From DATLZC01 sp037444005 (GTDB lineage Bacteria; Chloroflexota; Dehalococcoidia; DSTF01; JACRBR01), in assembly GCA_037444005.1 (NCBI GenBank), contig JBBING010000090.1, positions 1 through 9,510 on the forward strand: a DNA stretch of 9,510 nucleotides, read 5' to 3'. Positions 1 through 5,054 of the stretch are shown piece after piece (positions within the stretch are counted from its first letter, which is position 1; each line of letters begins with the position of its first letter). The notes under the pieces were generated by a model. That model made no database searches. It worked only from the letters and a program-made list of their open reading frames with translations, and was not told where the DNA came from. The translations under genes and the position numbers were made by a program.

Positions 1-193
1 GGACCTTTGCGCTCAGGATCCTGAACTGTTTCCACCATGATTGATGTAGAGCCTCACCTCGCGGGCGGTTTCGGCGCGCGGGGCGGACTGCTATCATGAA
101 GCGACCCCGGGGTTCGGTCTCCCTGCTGTTCCCTGGACGTCTCTGAACTTGGCCCGGCGTGACGCACCGAGCGAGTCGCGCCACATGTGCCGC

Positions 194-207
194 TCCGTTC
201 GAACGGA
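194..207. repeat. 14-bp perfect palindrome in the rpsU leader
   Basis: TCCGTTCGAACGGA is its own reverse complement and ends 8 nt before the AGGAGG of rpsU. It could be a protein-binding site or, in RNA, a short hairpin close to the ribosome binding site. Function is not known. GC-rich DNA produces short palindromes by chance, but 14 perfect bases in this position is noteworthy. Confidence 0.35.
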
Positions 208-224
208 CCCGGGCGAGGAGGTGA

Positions 225-428
225 ATGCGCGTGCTGATGGTCGAACTTCGCGAAGGCGAGTCTCCTGAGAACCTGCTCCGCCGGTTCCGTTCCATGGTGG
301 AGCGCGAAGGCGTCCTTCGCGAGGCGAAAGCCCGACGCCGGTTCGTGTCCAATGGCGAGATCAAGCGCCAGGCGAAGCGCCGCGCCCTGCGACGCGCCCG
401 TCGCAAGCTGGCGTCCCGCTCTCGCTGA
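225..428 (+). CDS. rpsU: 30S ribosomal protein bS21
   Basis: Small, very basic 67-residue protein matching bS21, the small-subunit protein that sits near the 3' end of 16S rRNA and helps translation initiation. The N-terminal part (VELREGESPENLLRRFR) has the family's short beta strand followed by the LRRF helix start, and the C-terminal half is a run of Arg/Lys helix (QAKRRALRRARRK). Length is close to the 71 residues of the E. coli protein. The start is uncertain. AGGAGGTGA at 216-224 is a strong ribosome binding site, but it lies only 3 nt before ATG 225, whereas GTG 231 sits 9 nt from AGGAGG and ATG 237 sits 15 nt from it. GTG 231 (65 residues) is therefore a serious alternative. TATCAT at 92-97 could be a -10 box, but no convincing -35 precedes it. 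The gene ends 18 nt from the 3' end of the convergent tRNA gene. Confidence 0.93.
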   Translation: MRVLMVELREGESPENLLRRFRSMVEREGVLREAKARRRFVSNGEIKRQAKRRALRRARRKLASRSR

Positions 429-446
429 CCCGGCCCTCGAGTCGGA

Positions 447-524
447 TGGTCGGGGTGGGCAGATTTGAACTGCCGACCTCACGGTCCCGAACCGTGCGCT
501 CTCACCAAGCTGAGCTACACCCCG
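447..524 (-). tRNA. tRNA-Pro, anticodon CGG, CCA encoded
   Basis: Read on the minus strand the segment folds as a complete 78-nt cloverleaf. The 7-bp acceptor stem is CGGGGTG/CACCCCG, the D arm is GCTC/GAGC with a GG-containing loop, the anticodon stem is CACGG/CCGTG with loop TTCGGGA, and the T arm is GGCAG/CTGCC with loop TTCAAAT. Loop positions 34-36 are CGG, which reads proline codon CCG. Discriminator A is followed by a genomically encoded CCA (447-449). CCG should be a heavily used proline codon in DNA this GC-rich. The gene converges on rpsU. Confidence 0.96.
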
Positions 525-541
525 ACGGAAGCGCGAACACA

Positions 542-567
542 CGCTCCGGCGTCCTCCTGCCGGAGCG
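542..567 (-). repeat. 9-bp inverted repeat in the tRNA-Pro leader
   Basis: CGCTCCGGC (542-550) and GCCGGAGCG (559-567) form a perfect 9-bp stem with an 8-nt loop, 17 nt upstream of the mature tRNA 5' end. The predicted transcription start (about 565) falls inside the outer arm, so most of the stem would be in the precursor leader that RNase P removes. No T tract follows in either direction, so it is not an intrinsic terminator. Confidence 0.4.
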
Positions 568-571
568 CTTC

Positions 572-601
572 ATGCTACCAACTGGCGCCCGCCGGTGTCG
601 A
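572..601 (-). promoter_or_regulatory. sigma-70-type promoter for tRNA-Pro
   Basis: On the minus strand TCGACA (596-601, 5 of 6 to the -35 consensus) is followed after 18 nt by TAGCAT (572-577). The expected start is near 565, about 40 nt before the tRNA. Its -35 box lies 11 nt from the -35 box of the plus-strand promoter at 613, so the two promoters are back to back. Confidence 0.55.
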
Positions 602-612
602 GGGTCGTGCCC

Positions 613-641
613 TTGCGATGAAGGCCCCGCTTCGCTACCGT
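613..641 (+). promoter_or_regulatory. sigma-70-type promoter for the riboswitch and terC-like gene
   Basis: TTGCGA (613-618), a 17-nt spacer and TACCGT (636-641). The predicted start is near 648, only a few nucleotides before the first P1 base of the manganese riboswitch. That is where a promoter for this leader should be, and it supports both calls. Confidence 0.6.
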
Positions 642-647
642 AAGAAC

Positions 648-755
648 GACTCAGGGGAGTAACCGCTCCGTATCGACGCGGAGGCCGCGCGTCGTCAATA
701 CGTCCGCCCGAAGAGGCGGGCCGGCGCGCGGGGCGACATCGCCCGGTGAGACCTG
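648..755 (+). ncRNA. yybP-ykoY manganese riboswitch aptamer
   Basis: The leader carries the conserved blocks of the yybP-ykoY class, which senses Mn2+: GGGGAGTA at 654-661, GTCGTCAATACG at 691-702, and GACATCGCCC followed by GGTGAGACCTG at 735-755. Possible helices are P1 CAGG (652-655) with CCTG (752-755), a hairpin CTCCG (666-670)/CGGAG (679-683), the long helix CCGCGCG/CGCGCGG enclosing a CCGCC/GGCGG hairpin, and GGGCG/CGCCC (731-744). The class is widely found upstream of TerC-family (Alx, YkoY) and P-type ATPase manganese exporters, which fits the gene that follows. Metal binding to the docked loops stabilises P1. Confidence 0.92.
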
Positions 756-779
756 CGGATGCGTCCGCGGGTCTTTTTG
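749..779 (+). terminator. intrinsic terminator, riboswitch expression platform
   Basis: AGACCTGCGGA (749-759) pairs over 11 bp (one G-U) with TCCGCGGGTCT (764-774) around a TGCG loop, followed by TTTT. The 5' arm shares CCTG (752-755) with the 3' strand of aptamer P1, so the ligand-bound aptamer and the terminator exclude each other. This predicts an ON switch: high Mn2+ favours P1 and readthrough into the terC-like gene. Confidence 0.88.
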
Positions 780-814
780 TATACCCCGCGGCGCGGGAAA
801 GGAGACTCGACGTC

Positions 815-1768
815 GTGGAGACCCTCATTCCCTGGGCGCTGTTCACCCTGTTCGTGCTCGCCCTGCTGGCCGTCGACCTCGGCGTCTTTCATCGCCAGGC
901 TCACGCCGTTTCCCTGCGCGAAGCCACGATCTGGAGCGTCATCTGGATCGCCCTCGGCCTCGCGTTCGGCGCGGGCGTGTTCGTCGTCAGCGGGCAGGAA
1001 CGCGGCCTCGAGTACCTGACCGGCTATCTCATCGAGAAGTCGCTCAGCGTCGACAACATCTTCGTCTTCGTCCTCGTGTTCACGTACTTCGCCGTTCCGG
1101 CGGTCTACCAGCATCGCGTCCTTTTCTGGGGTGTCCTGGGGGCGCTGGTGATGCGCGGTGTCCTCATCCTCGTCGGCGCCGAGCTGCTCGAGCGCTTCCA
1201 CGTCGTTATGTACGTCTTCGGCGCCATCGTCGTGCTCTCGGGAATCCGCATGCTCACCCAGCGGCACGAAGAGCTGCACCCCGAGCGGAACCCCGCCGTG
1301 CGCCTCATCCGCCGCTTCCTGCCGGTGTCGACCGAATATCGCGGCCAGCGGTTCTTCGTCCGGGAACGCGGCGCCCTGCTCCTCACGCCGCTCGCCATCG
1401 TGCTCGTCATCGTCGAGACTACCGACCTCGTGTTCGCTGTCGACTCGATTCCGGCGATCTTCGCCGTCACGCGGGACCCGTTCATCGTCTACACCTCGAA
1501 CGTGTTCGCCATCCTCGGCCTGCGGTCGCTGTACTTCCTGCTCGCAGGCGTGGTGCACCGATTCGTGTACCTGAAGCCGGCCCTGTCGGGCATCCTCGTC
1601 TGGGTCGGCGTGAAGATGCTCATCTCGGACGTCTACAAAATTCCGACGCTGGTCTCGCTGGGCGTCGTCGGCGTCGCGCTGGCTGTCGCCGTCGCCGCGT
1701 CGATGCTGTGGCCCAACGGCAGAATCGGGCGGGAAGGGCCAGCCCGAGCAGAGGCGACCGTCGACTGA
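815..1768 (+). CDS. TerC-family integral membrane protein, probable Mn2+ exporter
   Basis: Protein of 317 residues of the TerC/Alx/YkoY family, polytopic membrane proteins linked to manganese efflux and, in some cases, metalation of exported enzymes. Hydrophobic segments lie roughly at residues 4-24, 38-58, 81-97, 103-122, 130-146, 187-218, 226-247, 256-270 and 278-298. The family acidic motifs are present: EKSLSVDN at 74-81 and ETTDLVFAVDSIPAI at 201-215, with D80, D204 and D210 inside the membrane. A charged cytoplasmic-looking loop spans about 148-185, and the polar tail after 300 is not conserved. Start: GTG 815 lies 10 nt after GGAG in AAAGGAG. The reading frame stays open back to GTG 746, but that codon is inside the riboswitch terminator. 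The Mn riboswitch directly upstream supports manganese as substrate. The mgtC-like gene follows 45 nt downstream and is probably cotranscribed. Confidence 0.93.
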   Translation: METLIPWALFTLFVLALLAVDLGVFHRQAHAVSLREATIWSVIWIALGLAFGAGVFVVSGQERGLEYLTGYLIEKSLSVDNIFVFVLVFTYFAVPAVYQHRVLFWGVLGALVMRGVLILVGAELLERFHVVMYVFGAIVVLSGIRMLTQRHEELHPERNPAVRLIRRFLPVSTEYRGQRFFVRERGALLLTPLAIVLVIVETTDLVFAVDSIPAIFAVTRDPFIVYTSNVFAILGLRSLYFLLAGVVHRFVYLKPALSGILVWVGVKMLISDVYKIPTLVSLGVVGVALAVAVAASMLWPNGRIGREGPARAEATVD

Positions 1769-1813
1769 GGCCCCGACTCGATGATGTGATTGATGCTAGG
1801 AGGGAGGAGCGAC

Positions 1814-2293
1814 GTGTTCGACGGATTCGATTCCGACCTGGTGTTCATCGGCAGGATGGCGCTGGCCGCGGTCCTCGCCTTCATCGTGGGCTGGGAGCGC
1901 GAGAGCCAGGGCAGCCCCGCCGGCGACCGGACGCACGCGATGGTCGCGCTCGGCGCGGCGGCGTTCACGAGCATCGGCGTCGAGTCTTTCCCGGCGACAG
2001 CCGAAAAGCTCATCGCCGGGGTGGTGACCGGCGTCGGCTTCCTCGGCGCCGGGATGATCATGCGCGAGGGCACGAGCGTCCGGGGGCTCACCACGGCCGC
2101 CGGCATCTGGGCGATGGCATCGGTGGGGGTCGTGGTGGGCGCCGGCGAGTACCTCATCGGCGTCGCGCTCACGGCGTTCGTCCTGCTGATCCTGATCTGG
2201 GAGCGCCTACCGATGCTGTCCCGCATCGGCGTGGTCAAGCGGCATCTCGACCTGTCGGAGGAGCGGCAGGCCGAACGCGAGGCGCGGTCCTGA
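1814..2293 (+). CDS. MgtC/SapB-family membrane protein
   Basis: Protein of 159 residues carrying the MgtC transmembrane domain. Recognisable blocks are GWERE at 26-30, RTHAMVALGAA at 39-49, GFLGAGMIMREGTSVRGLTT at 75-94 and AAGIWAMASVGVVVGAG at 95-111, with about four to five membrane helices. It lacks the C-terminal cytoplasmic ACT-like domain of Salmonella MgtC (231 residues) and ends in a charged tail (141-159). In pathogens MgtC promotes survival under low Mg2+ and in macrophages, in part by acting on the F1Fo ATP synthase. The role of short environmental homologues is not established. Start: GTG 1814 lies 10 nt after AGGAGG (1798-1803). The upstream in-frame TTG 1790 and ATG 1793 have no ribosome binding site and would translate it. 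No terminator is visible between this gene and the terC-like gene, so it probably shares the Mn-responsive transcript. It ends 3 nt from the convergent folP. Confidence 0.9.
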   Translation: MFDGFDSDLVFIGRMALAAVLAFIVGWERESQGSPAGDRTHAMVALGAAAFTSIGVESFPATAEKLIAGVVTGVGFLGAGMIMREGTSVRGLTTAAGIWAMASVGVVVGAGEYLIGVALTAFVLLILIWERLPMLSRIGVVKRHLDLSEERQAEREARS

Positions 2294-2296
2294 CGG

Positions 2297-3223
2297 TCAT
2301 ACCAGGGGCGCGACGCCCGCGGGCCAGGGCCATGAGCCTTCGCCCGGCGCGTAATCCCCGAGCCGCCCCCGCACGATGGCGTCGGCCATGCGGGCCACGC
2401 GGCTCATCGCGCGGACGTCGTGGACGCGCACGATGTCGGCGCCCTGGGCGATGGCCAGCGCCACCACCGCGGCCGTGCCCTCGACCCGCTCGGCCGGCGG
2501 AAGGCCGAGCACGGCCCCGATGACGTGCTTGCGGGACGCCGCGACGAGCACCGGCCGCCCGAGCTCCCGGAACCGCCCCAGGCGCCGCAGCACGTCGAGG
2601 TCTTCGTCATGCGACTTCCCGAACGCGACGCCGGGGTCGACGATGAGCGCTTCTTCCGGCACGCCGGCCTCGAGGGCCATCCCGATCCGCTCGCGCAGAA
2701 ACGCCAGGTGCTCGCCGATGAGGTCGACGTACACCGGCGGCCGGGCAGGGCGGACCTTCGGACGCTCGTAGGTGTAGTTCAGGACCAGCGCCGCCCCGTG
2801 GCGAGCCGCCACCTCGGCGGTCCCCGTGCCGCGCTTGAAGCCGCCGATGTCGTTCAGGATGTGCGCGCCCGCCCGCAACGCAGCCTCGGCCACCTCGGGC
2901 TTGTAGGTGTCGATGGAGATGAGCGCGTCCGTCTCGCGGGCGAGCCGCTCGATGACCGGGACGACGAGCGCGATCTCGTCCCGCGGGTCCACCACCGGGA
3001 CGTCCGCCCGCGCGGATTCGGCGCCGATGTCCACGATATCGGCGCCATCCTCGATCATGCGGCGGGCGCGCTCGACCGCGGCGTCCACGTCGCTCCCCAC
3101 GCCGTCGCCCGAGAACGAGTCGGTCGTGAGGTTGACGATGCCCATGACGTAGGTCTTTCGCCCGAGGGGAAGCTCGAAGCGCGGACAGCGGAGGACAGGC
3201 GACGACGAGTCTGCGGCGAACAT
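2297..3223 (-). CDS. folP: dihydropteroate synthase family protein with altered substrate loops
   Basis: Protein of 308 residues with the DHPS TIM barrel, the enzyme family that joins p-aminobenzoate to dihydropterin pyrophosphate in folate synthesis. Pterin and phosphate residues align with E. coli DHPS: N31 (N22), D66 (D56), D105 in SIDTYK (D96), N124 in NDIGGF (N115), D196 in DPGVAFGK (D185), SRK at 230-232 (K221), and R266/H268 in RVHDV (R255/H257). The loops differ. TPDSFS is TTDSFS (33-38), the ESTRPG p-aminobenzoate loop is ESARAD (69-74, Thr62 equivalent is Ala), and the usual LMHM after strand 5 reads LNYTYERP (148-155). It may be a real DHPS or a DHPS-like paralogue, as with mycobacterial FolP2, which lacks the activity. 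GGGAG lies 5 nt before ATG 3223. It lies 67 nt downstream of the dinB-like gene on the same strand. No other folate gene is in view. Confidence 0.85.
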   Translation of the reverse strand: MFAADSSSPVLRCPRFELPLGRKTYVMGIVNLTTDSFSGDGVGSDVDAAVERARRMIEDGADIVDIGAESARADVPVVDPRDEIALVVPVIERLARETDALISIDTYKPEVAEAALRAGAHILNDIGGFKRGTGTAEVAARHGAALVLNYTYERPKVRPARPPVYVDLIGEHLAFLRERIGMALEAGVPEEALIVDPGVAFGKSHDEDLDVLRRLGRFRELGRPVLVAASRKHVIGAVLGLPPAERVEGTAAVVALAIAQGADIVRVHDVRAMSRVARMADAIVRGRLGDYAPGEGSWPWPAGVAPLV

Positions 3224-3290
3224 GGCGGCTCCCGATGCGTCGGAGTTCGCTCGCAGCGTATCGGGGAGAACGGCCGGAGGGCAACCGCGC

Positions 3291-3782
3291 TCAGTCCGCA
3301 GGCACGCCTGTGACGGCTTCCACGATGCGGCGGGCCTGCCACACGTGCGAGAGGTCGTGCTCGCTCATCTCCCGCACCACCTGCGTCACGGTGACGGGCC
3401 CCAGATACGGATGCAGCCCCGTGCGCTCCCAATCTTCGTCCGAGAGGGACCGCAGCAGGCGAAGCGTCCGGTGGCGCAGGGACTCGAACTCTGCGAGGGT
3501 CTCGTCGGGGTCGAGCAGGACGTACGGCACGTCGGGCTGGATCGATTCGGCGTCGAAAGGGGCGATCTTCGGCTCGCGCTCGAACGCCATGGCCTCGAGG
3601 CGCTCGAGATAGCGCCGCTCGCAATCTCGAAGGTGGCCCAGCAGCTCGAGCAGACACCACTCGTCCGGCGCGGGACGCCGGCGCAACGCCTCGTCGTCCA
3701 GGCCCCAGACGTACGACTGGAGCGCCCCCGCGGTCTCGCGGAGCGCCTTCAGAAGCCAGGCATGGGAGTCGTCAGCGTACAC
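3291..3782 (-). CDS. DinB-like (DinB/YfiT superfamily) putative metalloprotein
   Basis: Protein of 163 residues from the chosen start, matching the DinB-like four-helix bundle family. These are small proteins that usually bind a divalent metal through three histidines, and some members are bacillithiol or mycothiol S-transferases. The signature N-terminal stretch is present (GLDDEALRRRPAPDEW at 27-42), followed by LLGHLRD (H50) and EHDLSHVWQ (H142, H146), so the presumed metal triad is intact. The substrate is unknown. The start is ambiguous. GTG 3782 gives the typical family length but has no clear ribosome binding site. ATG 3854 adds 24 residues rich in Arg, is in frame, and sits about 10 nt after a TATAGAAT box, so a near-leaderless longer form is possible. 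It is divergent from the nucleotidyltransferase gene and lies 67 nt upstream of folP, with which it may be cotranscribed. Confidence 0.85.
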   Translation of the reverse strand: MYADDSHAWLLKALRETAGALQSYVWGLDDEALRRRPAPDEWCLLELLGHLRDCERRYLERLEAMAFEREPKIAPFDAESIQPDVPYVLLDPDETLAEFESLRHRTLRLLRSLSDEDWERTGLHPYLGPVTVTQVVREMSEHDLSHVWQARRIVEAVTGVPAD

Positions 3783-3822
3783 TGCTCGCAGGGTCCGCCC
3801 GGTGGGGTCGCGGGCGATCCCG

Positions 3823-3828
3823 ATTCTA
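3823..3828 (-). promoter_or_regulatory. candidate -10 box for the dinB-like gene
   Basis: On the minus strand TAGAAT (within GATAGAATC) lies 40 nt upstream of GTG 3782. No clear -35 accompanies it. A second TAGAAT, at 3865-3870 on the same strand, overlaps the plus-strand TATAAT and would serve the longer ATG 3854 start instead. Confidence 0.35.
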
Positions 3829-3868
3829 TCACGGCGTCTCGACTCTGGGGCCATGGCGCGCCGGATTC

Positions 3869-3874
3869 TATAAT
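3869..3874 (+). promoter_or_regulatory. TATAAT -10 box giving a leaderless mRNA
   Basis: A perfect TATAAT is separated from ATG 3882 by only 7 nt, so transcription should begin at or within 1 nt of the start codon. No -35 match is visible at the usual distance, and there is no ribosome binding site. The arrangement is typical of leaderless genes. Confidence 0.6.
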
Positions 3875-3881
3875 CACGGCA

Positions 3882-4979
3882 ATGCTCGCGGTCGTGCTGT
3901 CCGGCGGCCTGGGGACGCGGCTTCGCCCCCTGACGTACACGACTCCCAAGCAGCTCGTGCCCGTGCTGAATCGCCCCCTCATCGAGCACCTGCTGGCCCA
4001 TCTCGCAGGGCACGGCGTCGACACCGCCGTCATCGCCGGCTCCGCAGGCAATACCGCCGTCGAAGAGCGATACGGCGACGGCGCCGGCCTGGGTCTCGCC
4101 CTGCGCTACTCGTACGAAGACCGCCCCCTGGGTTCGGGCCTGGCCGTGAAGCAGGCGGCGCGCGGCGTCCGGGAGACGTTCTTTGTCCTCAACGGCGACA
4201 TTATCACCGACGCCGATCTCACCGAGATGCTGCGCCGTCATCGCGAGCGGGGGGCTGTGCTCTCCATCATGCTGCATGCCGTCGACGAGCCCTGGCATTT
4301 CGGCGTCGCCGAGGTCGACCGCGACGGCTGGATCGTCGGGTTCGAAGAGAAGCCCGCGAAAGGGACCGAGAAGTCCAACCTCATCAACGCCGGGGTCTGG
4401 ATCTTCGAGCCCGGCGTCCTGGACCTGGTCCCCGACGACGAGCGGGCTATGATCGACGGCTATCTCGAGCGCCGCGTCTTCCCCGAGCTCATCGCCTCGA
4501 GTGAGCGCGTCCTCGCTTTCGTCGACGAGGGCGCCTACTGGATCGACGTGGGCTCCCCGGAACGCTACCTGCAGGTCAACCTCGACCTGCTCGAAGTGGC
4601 GGCGGAGGAGACGGCGGAACAGGGCACCGCCCTGCTCCTGGAAGAAGGCGCGTCCGTCGACGGCGACGCGTACGTGGCAGGACCGGTCCTCGTGGGCGCG
4701 GGCGCCCGCGTGGCCCGCGAGGCTCGCCTGTTCGGCCCCTGCGTCATCGGCCCGCGCTGCGACATCGGCGAGGGGGCGACCGTCGAGGACAGCGTCCTCT
4801 GGGAGAGCGCCGTCGTCGAAGCCGGCGCCGTCGTCGAGCGCTCGATTCTGGGGCGGCGCGCCCGCGCCGGCGAGCGCGCTGTCATCCGCGACTGCGTGCT
4901 CGCGGACGACGTGGCGGTCGCGCGGGGCGTGACCCTTCCCCCCGGCACGCGGGCCGACCCCGGAACCACGTTCGACTGA
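3882..4979 (+). CDS. sugar-phosphate nucleotidyltransferase, mannose-1-phosphate guanylyltransferase-like
   Basis: Protein of 365 residues with two domains. Residues 1 to about 240 form a nucleotidyltransferase fold: GGLGTRLRPLT at 8-18 and PKQLVP at 22-27 (nucleotide binding, K23), NGDI at 104-107 (D106, metal), FGVAEVD at 140-146, FEEKP at 154-158, NAGVWIF at 169-175 and WIDVGSPERY at 220-229. Residues from about 255 to the end show the hexad pattern of a left-handed beta helix. This layout is shared by GDP-mannose pyrophosphorylases and by some glucose-1-phosphate thymidylyl/uridylyltransferases, so the nucleotide and sugar cannot be fixed by eye. The product would feed glycan or exopolysaccharide synthesis. 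The reading frame is open upstream as far as 3222, but family homology begins exactly at ATG 3882, just after TATAAT. No glycan genes adjoin it here. Confidence 0.9.
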   Translation: MLAVVLSGGLGTRLRPLTYTTPKQLVPVLNRPLIEHLLAHLAGHGVDTAVIAGSAGNTAVEERYGDGAGLGLALRYSYEDRPLGSGLAVKQAARGVRETFFVLNGDIITDADLTEMLRRHRERGAVLSIMLHAVDEPWHFGVAEVDRDGWIVGFEEKPAKGTEKSNLINAGVWIFEPGVLDLVPDDERAMIDGYLERRVFPELIASSERVLAFVDEGAYWIDVGSPERYLQVNLDLLEVAAEETAEQGTALLLEEGASVDGDAYVAGPVLVGAGARVAREARLFGPCVIGPRCDIGEGATVEDSVLWESAVVEAGAVVERSILGRRARAGERAVIRDCVLADDVAVARGVTLPPGTRADPGTTFD

Positions 4980-4985
4980 GGGCAA

Positions 4986-5009
4986 ATCGGGGAGCTTCCC
5001 GCTTCCGAT
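4986..5009 (+). other. hairpin downstream of the nucleotidyltransferase
   Basis: ATCG-G-GGAGC (4986-4995, one bulged G) can pair over 9 bp with GCTTCCGAT (5001-5009) around a TTCCC loop, 6 nt after the stop codon. No T tract follows, so it is at best a weak terminator or an mRNA 3' stabiliser. Confidence 0.3.
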
Positions 5010-5054
5010 CGCAGCCGGCCCGCCGATACTTCCGGTGGAGGCTCGGCATCCACC

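Larger units (their letters stand above)
3822..3880. repeat. duplicated promoter-like element in the divergent region
   Basis: GATTCTATCACGGC at 3822-3835 recurs at 3864-3880 as GATTCTAT-AAT-CACGGC, identical except for a 3-nt insertion. The copies start 42 bp apart, close to four helical turns. Each contains TAGAAT on the minus strand, and the 3-nt insertion creates TATAAT on the plus strand of the second copy. Confidence 0.5.

Noticed and set aside
13..24. TCAGGATCCTGA palindrome at the left edge
   Set aside because: It is a 12-bp palindrome with no associated gene or promoter visible in the window, so no function can be argued.
54..542. 162-codon open frame on the minus strand
   Set aside because: It runs through the tRNA-Pro gene and antisense to rpsU. 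The peptide is a translation of the tRNA plus low-complexity sequence.
746..814. Longer N terminus for the TerC-family protein starting at GTG 746
   Set aside because: It would begin inside the riboswitch terminator stem and adds a non-family peptide. GTG 815 has a well-placed ribosome binding site.
695..1558. 287-codon minus-strand frame
   Set aside because: It is antisense to the terC-like gene and the riboswitch, rich in Glu/Asp/His, and has no family resemblance.
3222..3881. 220-codon upstream extension of the nucleotidyltransferase frame
   Set aside because: It is antisense to the dinB-like gene, and the nucleotidyltransferase fold begins exactly at ATG 3882 behind a TATAAT box.
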